Source: a virus. From it: a stretch of 56,139 nucleotides of DNA. A model generated the notes under the pieces. That model searched no databases. It had not been told where the DNA came from and was given only the letters and a program-made list of their open reading frames with translations. Position 1 is the first letter of the stretch. Each line of letters opens with the position of its first letter. The stretch is taken from IMG/VR virus record IMGVR_UViG_3300029986_000023, positions 1-56,139 of that record. One strand, 5' to 3'. Made by a program: the position numbers and the translations under genes. Positions 24,314 to 33,413 of this stretch are shown here, piece after piece.

Positions 24314-24454
24314 TCAACGGCATTGAGGAGGAATGCCTGAAATCTTGCCACATGCACAGACGCCGCTTCGATCCGTTTGGACGTGCATGTTTCCCACGCA
24401 GTTGTTTTTGCTGAACTTCCTTTTGAACTTGGAGAACCATTGGCGAAGTTTCAT
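24314..24454 (-). CDS. Small basic Cys-containing protein
   Basis: 46 residues: MKLRQWFSKFKRKFSKNNC, then a GVCACGK motif and IPPQCR at the end. Its ATG lies three bases after the ATP-grasp stop (TAGCCTATG) and its stop abuts the next gene (TGATATG), so the three genes form a tight operon. Strongly basic N-terminus with amphipathic character. Function unknown. Confidence 0.5.
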   Translation of the reverse strand: MKLRQWFSKFKRKFSKNNCVGNMHVQTDRSGVCACGKISGIPPQCR

Positions 24455-24457
24455 AGG

Positions 24458-25840
24458 CTAAAAGAGGTTATTTTTTAGGCCGTAAGCGTAGCGTTTCTGA
24501 ATGGCCCCAGGATATGCCTTGGAGAGATAGTCGAGAAGAGGGCGGGTGTATTTGTTTGGAAAGTTGAATCCTTCGAGGTTATTGTAGCAATCCTTCGCCG
24601 CACTCGGAATCGAATCACCAGTACCCGTAACAACCGCAAGCTGATAATCGGCCCCAACCGTCACAAGTTGGTCGCCTTTCATCTTGACATCCATGTTCCA
24701 AACATTGTCTTGGATTTCTTCGTCGTAATCAACATCGGCATCCTCTGGTGTTACGATCTTTCCGTCACTGTTTTTGAAGTTGAAAACTCGAACGCTGGAG
24801 GCGAATTTATGAGGTGCGTTCTCATAAGGATTGCGATGTTCCATCAGAGCCTCGAAAAATTCTTTACACGAACCCACAAGAGCCAATTCGCTATAAAGGC
24901 AATTGAAGCCCGCTCGATTGGAGCAGAATTCGGAAAAGTAAGGCGTACCATCAGTTGGATCAAATAAAATGGATGCGTCAAAAATGAATACGCCCTTATG
25001 TGCCTTTGCCATTTTGTAGACAGCGGGTGGGAAGGCCATTTCATTGATCTGCGCTCCTGGATCCGTTGTGAAGACCAGATCGGCCGAGCAACCTGTCAAA
25101 AAAGAAATATCACCCGCTCCGATCTTCTTCAATTCAATATCAACAGTCGTGGCGACGAGTTTTCCATCGACAAACAATGCTTCGGGGGTGATCTCTACGG
25201 CATTGGCAATCTTTTTTTCTAACAGAAAACCACCACGCTCAAATTCCTTTTGGTTTTTCTCCAACTTTTTTGTGATGTCATCGCGTGCCTTTTCTGGATC
25301 ATCAGAATCAGGTACGGAGGTGGGAGCAGATTCGTCAAATCCTTTGGCGACCCATGCGGAATCGGTATCCTGTAGAAATTGAATAGCGTCGGCTACCTTG
25401 GAAAACTCATGCTCTTCGGCTACCTCTAAACCAGGATAGTTGGCCTCGACAAACTTTTTAGCAGCGGCACGATCTACCTCTAACTTTCGATCTTCCTCCG
25501 TACAGTACAAGCCCATCATCTTACAGTCCTTCAACTGTTCGGCGTACTCAAAAACCAAGTTGAATCCCGCGAAGAAAAACGCCTCTTCAGGTTTCTTGTC
25601 ATTCAAAACCATCTGAACCATCTTTTCAGGAGTGACTTTTTTCACGATCCCGTCGAAAGCAGACATGCGTTTCTTCTTGTCATCACTCTCTTCGTGTTTT
25701 TTTCCGTCAGCCGAGGTTTCCGTGGATCGAATATCAGGCAAAAGAGACACAACAACGTCCACACCTTCACGTTGTAAATGTTCAGCCACGGGAAGACATT
25801 CCCCGAAGAAATCCATGAAATAAGCGCGTTTCAAGGGCAT
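24458..25840 (-). CDS. ATP-grasp ligase-like protein (PurD-like)
   Basis: 460 residues from MPLKRAYFMDFFGECLPVAE; a GTG at 25909 would add 23 residues across the HNH promoter, so I prefer the inner start. The N-terminus resembles a PurD-type Rossmann start (LPVAEHLQREGVDVVV). The centre has ATP-grasp-like elements (SAWVAKGFD, GGFLLEKKI, ALFVDGKLVATTVDIELKK). The C-terminus, TGTGDSIPSAAKDCYNNLEG, resembles the closing domain of glycinamide ribonucleotide synthetases. It may ligate an amine to a carboxylate, perhaps modifying a virion or cell-wall peptide. It is at the 3-prime end of the tail operon, so expressed late. Family assignment is by eye. Confidence 0.55.
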   Translation of the reverse strand: MPLKRAYFMDFFGECLPVAEHLQREGVDVVVSLLPDIRSTETSADGKKHEESDDKKKRMSAFDGIVKKVTPEKMVQMVLNDKKPEEAFFFAGFNLVFEYAEQLKDCKMMGLYCTEEDRKLEVDRAAAKKFVEANYPGLEVAEEHEFSKVADAIQFLQDTDSAWVAKGFDESAPTSVPDSDDPEKARDDITKKLEKNQKEFERGGFLLEKKIANAVEITPEALFVDGKLVATTVDIELKKIGAGDISFLTGCSADLVFTTDPGAQINEMAFPPAVYKMAKAHKGVFIFDASILFDPTDGTPYFSEFCSNRAGFNCLYSELALVGSCKEFFEALMEHRNPYENAPHKFASSVRVFNFKNSDGKIVTPEDADVDYDEEIQDNVWNMDVKMKGDQLVTVGADYQLAVVTGTGDSIPSAAKDCYNNLEGFNFPNKYTRPLLDYLSKAYPGAIQKRYAYGLKNNLF

Positions 25841-25848
25841 AGGTGGTG

Positions 25849-25877
25849 TTGACAAATCTATGAATCCATGATACGCT
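25849..25877 (+). promoter_or_regulatory. Dedicated promoter of the HNH gene
   Basis: TTGACA, 17-base spacer, TACGCT on the plus strand, inside the 5-prime part of the leftward operon. Expected start near 25884, about 20 bases before the structured leader. It would let the HNH gene be expressed against the surrounding late genes. Confidence 0.55.
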
Positions 25878-25905
25878 TTCCGTGCGAAAAGTCCAGCCAA
25901 AAAAG

Positions 25906-25976
25906 TCACTCAAAGGTTGAGAGGTGGAGAAATCCACGCGGTAGCTGGTACCGTCGCACTCTCAGCCTCTGAGTGA
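25906..25976 (+). ncRNA. Three-way-junction RNA leader of the HNH gene
   Basis: An outer stem of 18 positions (5-prime arm 25906-25923, 3-prime arm 25959-25976) with one mismatch and one G-U pair encloses two hairpins: GTGGA-GAAA-TCCAC and CGGTA-loop-TACCG. The outer stem is followed by T5 and the ATG at 25982. It looks like a riboswitch- or attenuator-like leader, or a structured terminator. I cannot match it to a known ribozyme or riboswitch class. Confidence 0.6.
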
Positions 25977-25981
25977 TTTTT

Positions 25982-26467
25982 ATGAAAAAAATAGAATTGA
26001 CAAAAGGGTATCATGCGAAGGTAGATGACGATGATTTTGATCGTATTTCAAAGTCTTCGTGGTATCTACATAGCATGACCAAAAAATCAAAACTGGTTTA
26101 TGCCTCCAGGAAACTACCGAATTATGGAAAAGATGTATCAATGCATCGGATCATAATGGAGGCCGAAAAAGGCCAGCATGTAGATCACATAAATGGCGAT
26201 GGACTCGACAACCGAAAGGAAAATCTGCGTCTCTGCTGTCATTCGGAGAATTTGAGAAACCGAGGAAAGAATGTCAATAACACTTCAGGATTTAAAGGCG
26301 TCGTAAAGCAGAAAAATGGTAAGCCATGGTCGGCGGAAATTACGGTAAATTATAAACACATCCATTTAGGAACATTCAAAACAAAAATCGAGGCAGCAAA
26401 GGCCTACAACGTAGCAGCACTAAAATATCACGGCGAGTTTGCTCGACTAAACGTAATTCCAAAATAA
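25982..26467 (+). CDS. HNH homing endonuclease with AP2-type DNA-binding domain
   Basis: 161 residues. The HNH core is MHRIIMEAEKGQHVDHINGD followed by LDNRKENLRLC; the C-terminal AP2-like part is TSGFKGVVKQKNGKPWSAEI and LGTFKTKIEAAKAYNVAAL. This domain pair is typical of free-standing phage homing endonucleases. It is the only large plus-strand gene inside the leftward late operon, with its own promoter, so it looks like a mobile insertion. I use the ATG; a GTG nine bases upstream is inside the leader stem. Confidence 0.85.
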   Translation: MKKIELTKGYHAKVDDDDFDRISKSSWYLHSMTKKSKLVYASRKLPNYGKDVSMHRIIMEAEKGQHVDHINGDGLDNRKENLRLCCHSENLRNRGKNVNNTSGFKGVVKQKNGKPWSAEITVNYKHIHLGTFKTKIEAAKAYNVAALKYHGEFARLNVIPK

Positions 26468-26468
26468 T

Positions 26469-26540
26469 ATGACCGATATTCTACTTGCCGCAATTCTCGC
26501 AGTGATAATCAAAGTTGCTGTGGATCATCGTAACGATTGA
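26469..26540 (+). CDS. Tiny hydrophobic peptide
   Basis: 23 residues, MTDILLAAILAVIIKVAVDH and three more, starting one base after the HNH stop (TAATATG). A single membrane-spanning helix is likely. It travels with the HNH gene. Toxin-like or accessory role is possible but unsupported. Confidence 0.35.
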   Translation: MTDILLAAILAVIIKVAVDHRND

Positions 26541-26558
26541 ATGTAATCACTAAATGAT

Positions 26559-26615
26559 ATGCTTCAAACATTTCTGATTATCTGTTGTCTCTGGCTACTG
26601 ATTACCAAAAACTGA
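26559..26615 (+). CDS. Tiny hydrophobic peptide at the convergent end
   Basis: 18 residues, MLQTFLIICCLWLLITKN, preceded by TGAT. Its end overlaps the end of the leftward ejection-protein gene by 21 bases. Likely membrane peptide if expressed. Weakly supported. Confidence 0.25.
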   Translation: MLQTFLIICCLWLLITKN

Positions 26616-28331
26616 TACGGCTGCTTTTTTAGCTGCCCCTTTTAAAAGAGGTTTTGCTATGGGAGCAATCGCTTTGGCGAACATTGGGACGCGGGTTGCC
26701 GTCTCACCAACGATTCGTGGAGAAGAGGTAGCTGCCGTCGCTGCCATGCCAGGTATCACATAAGGATTATGGATCATGGACTCAAAGCCACCCATCCCCT
26801 CACTCCCAAGCAAAAACGTAGTTAGATATGATCCAAGACCCTCCGCTGTCCATTTTGACATGAGAAGTCCCGCGATGTCAGACATCAAATCCTTACTGGC
26901 TTTTGCTCCGAGTTGTTCCGTCACGTTTCGATAGACAATCGACTTTGGATTGAAGACGTTGAGTAGTTTACGGGCAGCCGTAGTCGGGGTTTTCGTCTCA
27001 AGGCTCAATGCACTTTTGGCTTGGTCAATAAATTGTGAGGCGGCGGCGTATTCTTTGTTCATCACTCCAACTTCAGGAGCACGCTCCGAGATATAATCCG
27101 AGAGGCCAGAAGAAAGTCCTGTGACGATGGCATCAAAGGATTTGGCAGCTCCGCTTGGAGAAATGCCACCCACACGATAGCTGGAGATGATCTTACGCAA
27201 CTGGTTCATGCCTTTTGGTGTTGTGTCATCCCAATCATAGACGCGTTGAACCAATTCCGTGAGATTGTTCTGATAGGATTTTGGGAGCGTGGCTTTTGTA
27301 AAATCAAGATTGGTTCCCTTTGTCGGAACATTGAAGTCAGTGAGCGTCTGTGTGATGCTCTTTTTTATTCCTTGTGTGGTAAGTGCCTTTTCGGGAACTG
27401 ACTTTTCTACTGCGGCCATGTTTGCCTCGTAAGCATCGCTGCGCGCGGATTTGAGGGCATCGAGAGCATCCTTAGCATCCTGCGTAATTTTCTCTGCGCC
27501 AAGTTCGGGATTCTCGGACATCTTTTTGATCGACGCCTGAACCGCTTCAGGATTTTCAATCGCGTAATTAATGGCAGCCTTCGGGACGCCGCTTAATTTC
27601 GATGCGACGAACGTAGCCGCCTCCTTTGCCATGTTTCCAAAAGGTTTGGACGCCGCAGCCATTACAGGCTCCAGGAGAGGCATAGCAGCCCCCAATGCGG
27701 CTCCATATGCTCCTTGTTTCCATGATCCAGTTTGGGCGGCGGAAAGCGCGCCTGTTTCTGCGGCCTGTGTAGCCATTCGAGGCAGAAGCGCGGCACCAGC
27801 CTCTTCACCCATGCCAGGCACGGCAAATTCAGCCACGTTCGCCGCAAGCGCGCCTGCCTGTTCTGGTAGACCTTTTGGAGCGAAGTCCTGTTGAGATTTT
27901 GTCACGCCCTGCTGGATGCCTTGTTGAACCTCTCCCGCCATCTGTGGAGTAAATCCAAGTTTGCGAGCGACAGGTTGGATGACATCTTTGGCGATGGTTT
28001 TTCCAACAGGAGTTGAGGCCGCCCAGTTTCCAGCCGTCACGCCGAGTTCTGCCGCGTTTGGAACCATTCCAGCGATCTGTTTTCCAGCACCGACGAGAGC
28101 TTCGTTCCCGATGTTGACGGGATTATATTTATTGATTGTACCCATTACATCCTCCGCTTTTTGCGTCCATGTTTCTGGTGCTGGAGTTGGAGCAGATGTA
28201 GTATTCGCCGCTGACGGCATAAACCCCAAATCGGAATACTGATTTGACGAAGCAGGCGCAGCCGTAGTTGGTGCGCTTGTTTTCGGTTGTACCGCAGAAG
28301 GCATGAAGCCCAGCGAGGAGTAGTCATCCAT
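26595..28331 (-). CDS. Internal virion (DNA-ejection) protein 1
   Basis: 578 residues, Ala/Gly-rich and helical. The N-terminus has a repeated short motif, YSSLGFMPSA at residues 4-13 and YSDLGFMPSA at about 32-41, separated by a Pro/Thr linker. Further on come amphipathic helices with Gly patches (AALAANVAEFAVPGMGEEAG), typical of proteins ejected to form a channel across the cell envelope. It is encoded downstream of a second ejection-like protein, as in podoviruses. Shared by arms A and B. Confidence 0.6.
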   Translation of the reverse strand: MDDYSSLGFMPSAVQPKTSAPTTAAPASSNQYSDLGFMPSAANTTSAPTPAPETWTQKAEDVMGTINKYNPVNIGNEALVGAGKQIAGMVPNAAELGVTAGNWAASTPVGKTIAKDVIQPVARKLGFTPQMAGEVQQGIQQGVTKSQQDFAPKGLPEQAGALAANVAEFAVPGMGEEAGAALLPRMATQAAETGALSAAQTGSWKQGAYGAALGAAMPLLEPVMAAASKPFGNMAKEAATFVASKLSGVPKAAINYAIENPEAVQASIKKMSENPELGAEKITQDAKDALDALKSARSDAYEANMAAVEKSVPEKALTTQGIKKSITQTLTDFNVPTKGTNLDFTKATLPKSYQNNLTELVQRVYDWDDTTPKGMNQLRKIISSYRVGGISPSGAAKSFDAIVTGLSSGLSDYISERAPEVGVMNKEYAAASQFIDQAKSALSLETKTPTTAARKLLNVFNPKSIVYRNVTEQLGAKASKDLMSDIAGLLMSKWTAEGLGSYLTTFLLGSEGMGGFESMIHNPYVIPGMAATAATSSPRIVGETATRVPMFAKAIAPIAKPLLKGAAKKAAVSVFGNQ

Positions 28332-28332
28332 A

Positions 28333-31077
28333 TTATTGATTCGTTTGTATCTGAGTGAATCCCTGGCTCAATGCTTTTTGAAGATTTGAAGCTGGCATCC
28401 AACCAGTAGTACCGTCAGGAGATGTAACCTGGACAGGAAGGTTCAAAAGACCCTGTGCGTACATTCCAGCCTGACTGTTAATTGCGTTGATTTTGTTGTC
28501 CACGAACCCCTTCAATTGATTCATATTTGAAGTGAATTGATCGACTGTAAGTGTTGGATCGACCACATCCAAACCAAGTTGGGTTTTCAAATCGGAAGCG
28601 GAACCGTAACCAAGGATTCCAGCTATGTCGTCGCCAAGAAGTTTCTGTGCTTGGGCGAAATTTGCCGCGTTCGTATTTCCGAACTCAACCCCCGATTCCA
28701 GTTGAATGTTATTCAAAGTCTTCGGGCCTTTATAATTTGCGTTCTTTGCGAGATTTATCAACGTGTCAAAGTTTGGATATGCACTGACGATGGCCTGTGC
28801 CTGCGTAATCGTGGCTGGAGTTGTGGCATAACCGTACTGCTTCTGTGCCTCGGCAGCATTGAAATTCGGATTGATTTGAGATGCTCGCATTTCCACCTGA
28901 TTGATTTCGCCAGCTCCGCCACGGCTCATTGATACCTGTGAAGGCGCGATAGTTCCATCAGCGAGAGCCTGTGCCACACTTTCCAAGTTCGGGTTCGACA
29001 AAGGCGTTCCAGTTGACTTCGAAGATGTAGAAGTTGCCGAAGACTTAGCCGCACCGCCCGCTGGGATGTTTGCGATCGTTTTCGTGCCATCGGGTGCGAC
29101 GTAGTAGCTCGTTCCGCTCGCATCCTGATAGTTGGCTGGTTGACCGCTCGCTGTCGTCAAACCAGAGACCGTTGGCGTAGGTGTGACAGCCTTACCTAAT
29201 CCACCCTTCATGGCAGGAGTAGAAGTTGTGGTGCCTAGACCACCGCCCGTTGATGCAGGGGCTGAAGTAGATCCACTTGAGGATCCACCGCTCGATGTCG
29301 CACCACCAGTGCCAGGCTCTGGGCCGTATGAATAGCTGACGGCTCCCGTGGTCGGATCGGTCGTGGAACCCGTACGAACCTCTTTCGGCGCGCCATTCGC
29401 GACCGTGGCTCCCGTCAATGGGTTCACCAACGAAGCACCCGCCGCAAGAGCAACTGGAGCAGGAACGGCGGCGGCGTAGTTCTCCTCCGCAAATTGTTCG
29501 TCCGAAGTAGCCGTATCCAAAGCGGTTGCGCGCTTCGCCTGAAGTTCTTTGAGTTGATCCTCTACGTTCGTTTGTGAAACGCCAAGAGCGGCAGATTGCG
29601 CGTCTGCTTTACGCTGAAGAGCTGCCTGCTGGCCTGTGACGAAAGCTTGTGCAATCGGTTGACCTTCTACATTCACATCGTTCGACAAAAGGGTCGACGT
29701 GATCGCTTCTTGTTCTTCGTTCAATGTGTCTAATGTGTTTTGAAGTGTCGTTTCGTCAGCCGTCGGTGCCTCAGCCGAGATGATCTGACCCTGGAAATAG
29801 GTAATTTGGGCTTTTAGATCTTGAATTGAACCAGCGGGATATCCCGAAGAGCCAGGCATACCGTTGGCCGTGCTCGCCCCTGGAACCTGTGTGGAGACTG
29901 GCGCGCCCGTTGCGCCTCCAGCACCACCTGTGCCTCCTGCTGCGCTTCCAGTTGAACCGAAAGAACTTCCGCCACCGCCAGGTGTCACACCAGGCAGTGC
30001 GTAAATCTGACCATTTGATCCACGAAAAATCTGGCTTTCCGTCAGACCTGCGAGCTGGCTCGGCCCAGTAAGCAAGGTTGATCCTGGCGGCGGGCTCAAT
30101 GTGTTCGAACCAGCGGGACCACCAGCATCAGCGAGTGTGATTGCGGAACCCGATGCGTTCGCGCCAGCCGCGGGCGTGATGGGCGTGCTCGTTCCACCAC
30201 CAGGAAGAACAGTTGAACCGTTACCTCCAGGTGCGGGCGGAGCCGTGGTGCCAGCAGGCGCAACCGACGTACCGCTCGAAGTGGTGCCGCTATTCCCGCC
30301 ATTAGCAGTCACAGGGGGTGGAGTGCTAACTGGTGCTGTCGTTCCATTTACTGCTGGTACGTTACCCGCATTTCCAGCTAGCGCGGGAGATGGAGCCGCA
30401 GCTGTTCCAGCGATCCAGTTTCCGTTTGCGTCTTGATAGGCAATTCCTGTGAGCGGGATGCCGTAATTCGCGGCCACGTTCAGATAGCCTTGAATGCCAG
30501 CGATTTGAGATTGAACCGCTGCTTGCTGCTGTGGGGTATTCTGTCCGTTCGCAAGAATGTTTTGAATGTTGGAATACGCGTTGCTGATGCGATCGGAAAT
30601 CTGACTCTGCGCGTCAGTATAATTTTGTTGTGCGCGGCCAACACCCGATGCTCCTAATGCTTGAATGTTACTGGCTCCAGCTACGCCCATTTGTGCAAGA
30701 GCCTGAAGATATGTTGAAGCATTCGGGTCGGAAGGGTTGTACGGCGTCGATCCATTGATAATACCTTGATACCACGTCAAAGCTGCCTGCTGTGGCGTTG
30801 ATGCCGCAGGAGCTTTTGAAGTGAAGCCAGGTGTGTTTGCCGAGGCTCCAGTCGGCGCGGCCACTCCACCCGCAGGCATTGGTGGGGCTGCGGCAGGGGC
30901 GGGAGCTGGTTGTGTCACGGGCGGTGGTGTCGTTGGAACCACTGGAGCGGGCGGGGTTTGGTTATACGTCGCACTTGAAGCGACTGCTCCTGCTTTATTT
31001 CCAGACGCAGTCAAAGCGGCTTCCTTTTGAAGTTGAAGGGTTGCCGCTGAAGGAGTGGGTGTGATTGGATTTGGCAT
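28333..31077 (-). CDS. Large Ala/Gly/Pro/Thr-rich virion protein
   Basis: 914 residues. Disordered, low-complexity N-terminal third (TPPAPVVPTTPPPVTQPAPA), helical segments (LKAQITYFQGQIISAEAPTA), then a more compact C-terminal 200 residues with LESVAQALADGTIAPSQVS, a module I have seen in other phage structural proteins. The end has TTGWMPASNLQKALSQG. Probably an internal virion or ejection protein because of its place between ejection protein 1 and the tail spike. No lytic domain is visible. Confidence 0.6.
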   Translation of the reverse strand: MPNPITPTPSAATLQLQKEAALTASGNKAGAVASSATYNQTPPAPVVPTTPPPVTQPAPAPAAAPPMPAGGVAAPTGASANTPGFTSKAPAASTPQQAALTWYQGIINGSTPYNPSDPNASTYLQALAQMGVAGASNIQALGASGVGRAQQNYTDAQSQISDRISNAYSNIQNILANGQNTPQQQAAVQSQIAGIQGYLNVAANYGIPLTGIAYQDANGNWIAGTAAAPSPALAGNAGNVPAVNGTTAPVSTPPPVTANGGNSGTTSSGTSVAPAGTTAPPAPGGNGSTVLPGGGTSTPITPAAGANASGSAITLADAGGPAGSNTLSPPPGSTLLTGPSQLAGLTESQIFRGSNGQIYALPGVTPGGGGSSFGSTGSAAGGTGGAGGATGAPVSTQVPGASTANGMPGSSGYPAGSIQDLKAQITYFQGQIISAEAPTADETTLQNTLDTLNEEQEAITSTLLSNDVNVEGQPIAQAFVTGQQAALQRKADAQSAALGVSQTNVEDQLKELQAKRATALDTATSDEQFAEENYAAAVPAPVALAAGASLVNPLTGATVANGAPKEVRTGSTTDPTTGAVSYSYGPEPGTGGATSSGGSSSGSTSAPASTGGGLGTTTSTPAMKGGLGKAVTPTPTVSGLTTASGQPANYQDASGTSYYVAPDGTKTIANIPAGGAAKSSATSTSSKSTGTPLSNPNLESVAQALADGTIAPSQVSMSRGGAGEINQVEMRASQINPNFNAAEAQKQYGYATTPATITQAQAIVSAYPNFDTLINLAKNANYKGPKTLNNIQLESGVEFGNTNAANFAQAQKLLGDDIAGILGYGSASDLKTQLGLDVVDPTLTVDQFTSNMNQLKGFVDNKINAINSQAGMYAQGLLNLPVQVTSPDGTTGWMPASNLQKALSQGFTQIQTNQ

Positions 31078-31093
31078 ATGGTGATTTTAGCAC

Positions 31094-33409
31094 TTAGACC
31101 TGAAGTTTGATAATCGTTCCTGACGCTGCCGTAGCTCCATTTGATCCAGTTGCACCATTATTCGCCGTGCCAGTGGAGAAGTGTGCGCCAGTTCCACCAG
31201 TTCCCCCAGATCCAACGCTGCCCGCTGCTACACTTTCCGTTCCTGTATCGGTAATGGCTGAAAAAACCATGATGATGACGCCTCCTGGCCCAGGCGCGCC
31301 TCCACCGCCTCCACCGCCTCCACCTGCACCTGCTTGGGAAACTGTGCCGACTGTCCCGTTACCGCCGTTACCGCCGTTACCGCCGTTACCGCCAAGTGCT
31401 TGAATCGTGCCTGCATTGACGATGATCCGAGCAAAGATTGGAACGATACCACCTGGCGTTCCAGCACTACCACCACCTCCGCCGCCCCCAGATGATGCTG
31501 AATTGCCGTTGGCGAAGGAAGCAGCTCCATCACCCCCCCCCGTGCCACCAGTGGAACCCGCCGCGACCGTTAGTGGTGTGAGAGATGGGAATAAATCCTG
31601 TAAGAGATAACAAGCTGCCCCCGTGTGGAGGGTATTGAAGATCGTACCTGAAACTGTGCCAGCGGTTCCAACCGAACCTCCCGTGCCATTTGGAGAAGTC
31701 GATCCTCCCGTGGCTGTACCACCAGATGCGCCCTGACCTGCTTTAACGCCTGGATTGCCAGTGATAGCCTTCGTTACCGAAGTTCCAGTCGATGAAGCAC
31801 TAGAGTTTTGACCTGCGCCGTTATTAACGGACACGCCAGTTGCGCCTGCTGTTCCTGCACCACCATCCACCGTTCCATTAACGGAGCCTGAAGCTAATGG
31901 GCCAGGAGATGATCCTGCGGATCCGCCTGTGATGCCTGAAGCGTTGCCACCCGTATTTCCGTTATTCCCATTCCATCGTATAAATGCTCCCGAATTGATT
32001 GTGAGAGTTCCACTGACGAATAAACGGAATCCGTTCGTCACAATGACATCCCCGCTGTTGAGCGTTGCATTCGAATAGAATGTGTCCCTTGTCAAAGTTT
32101 TTGTCCCTCCTCCTCCCGCAAGAGTCCCATCAGAACCGTCACCGAAAATGTCCTCGTTTGTGATTGGGGAACCGTTCACGACTAGCTTTCCCGATGCCGT
32201 GTCGTAGGTGAGGTAATTGCCCGTCGTGATCTGGCCAATGGAAATCCCATAGGTACTTGAAACGAAACCATTGATTCCGTTCAACTGACCAATGCGAACT
32301 TGCTCCGTGACCGAAGACCATGGAGAACCAGTGTGCGTCTGAATGCTCATGTACGGCGCATTGGTTTGATCCACCGTGTTGAAAATGAGGCCTTGTCCTG
32401 ATTGACCATAATCAGCCACTGCCGCGCCCGCGCGGAATGTGGCGTTTGTTCCGTTATTTTTCGTACAGACATATCGGAAGAAAGTCGTTTGATCTGACAC
32501 CGAAGAAACTGTCATCCAATTATCATTTCCACTGCCGTCCTTGATACGAAGAATGTCATTCGCAGCAAACACCTGAATGTGACCAGACGGCGGATCGTTA
32601 ATATCCACATTGAACGTCGTCGGAGATGTTGCCGTCGTAACATCCGCGCGCAATGAGCCACCAGATAGAGCCAGGAGCGTTGACCCAGCCGTTACCTGAA
32701 CGGAAGCATACGAAAGAACCGACGAATGGAATTCGCCGCGCACCAAGATGTTATTGAACTCGGCATTTCCGCTATTTGAAATCGTCCAACCGATTGATCC
32801 TGAAGCGTAGTTGGAAGAGCTGATTGCCGAGGATGTGAACGTGGCCCCTGCAATCGTCCCTGATATAGCAGTTATACTTCCATTTGCCGCCGATATGATG
32901 AAATTCTGCGTGTTTGCCGATAGACCAAATAAACCTGTTTTGTCTATATAAATGCCCGTGCCCGACGAAGGTGAAGTCGGGGGAACCGTCCCAAACGCGA
33001 GCGAAGCGGATGCACCGCTTGTGAGTGTTAGGCCAGTAGATGAGATGGTTGTTGAACCAATGGAGAATCCGCCGATCGTTCCGCTTGTGGCTGTGATGGA
33101 ACCAGAGATGATGGCACCCGTGGCCCGTAAAACACCTGCCATTGTTACCGAGAAAGGCGCGGTGGCAAATGTACCACTGCCGAGATACAGACCTTGGTTT
33201 GTGACGTTGAAGGCGTTTGAGCCTGCTCCAGACGAGAGAGGAACCGTGAGCTGTGACAAAGCTGTTTTGATCATTCCCTGAACGACATCAGCGGTGACGT
33301 AATCCGATGTGTCTGAATTGTCCGAAGAATTATCCGATGAGGAATCCGAAGATATGGGAACATTATTCCCGTCGTAATAAATGTTCAAATCTTCGTACTC
33401 TTCAGCCAT
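31094..33409 (-). CDS. Tail spike/receptor-binding protein with polyglycine tip
   Basis: 771 residues from MAEEYEDLNIYYDG; an ATG at 33451 would overlap the upstream gene. Residues 15-40 are Ser/Asp-rich, followed by a long shaft of short beta repeats. From about residue 450 comes GDGSDGTLAGGGGTKTLTRD, then DTFYSNATLNSGDVIVTNGF, a known tip-associated module. The last 250 residues are Gly-rich with runs such as GGNGGNGGNGGNG and GGGGGGGGG, as in adhesins that form a polyglycine-helix sandwich. Shared by arms A and B, so both would have the same secondary receptor protein. Confidence 0.7.
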   Translation of the reverse strand: MAEEYEDLNIYYDGNNVPISSDSSSDNSSDNSDTSDYVTADVVQGMIKTALSQLTVPLSSGAGSNAFNVTNQGLYLGSGTFATAPFSVTMAGVLRATGAIISGSITATSGTIGGFSIGSTTISSTGLTLTSGASASLAFGTVPPTSPSSGTGIYIDKTGLFGLSANTQNFIISAANGSITAISGTIAGATFTSSAISSSNYASGSIGWTISNSGNAEFNNILVRGEFHSSVLSYASVQVTAGSTLLALSGGSLRADVTTATSPTTFNVDINDPPSGHIQVFAANDILRIKDGSGNDNWMTVSSVSDQTTFFRYVCTKNNGTNATFRAGAAVADYGQSGQGLIFNTVDQTNAPYMSIQTHTGSPWSSVTEQVRIGQLNGINGFVSSTYGISIGQITTGNYLTYDTASGKLVVNGSPITNEDIFGDGSDGTLAGGGGTKTLTRDTFYSNATLNSGDVIVTNGFRLFVSGTLTINSGAFIRWNGNNGNTGGNASGITGGSAGSSPGPLASGSVNGTVDGGAGTAGATGVSVNNGAGQNSSASSTGTSVTKAITGNPGVKAGQGASGGTATGGSTSPNGTGGSVGTAGTVSGTIFNTLHTGAACYLLQDLFPSLTPLTVAAGSTGGTGGGDGAASFANGNSASSGGGGGGGSAGTPGGIVPIFARIIVNAGTIQALGGNGGNGGNGGNGTVGTVSQAGAGGGGGGGGGAPGPGGVIIMVFSAITDTGTESVAAGSVGSGGTGGTGAHFSTGTANNGATGSNGATAASGTIIKLQV

Positions 33410-33413
33410 ATAT

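Noticed and set aside
24258-24440. A 60-codon minus-strand frame overlapping two genes
   Set aside because: The alternative frame 24314-24454 fits tightly between its neighbours with stop-start contacts; this one is a shadow.
25906-25976. Hammerhead ribozyme, because of the three-way junction and GAAA
   Set aside because: The conserved CTGATGA core is missing.
30000-33400. Several long plus-strand open frames opposite the Gly/Ala/Pro-rich virion genes
   Set aside because: They are low-complexity reflections of the real minus-strand genes.
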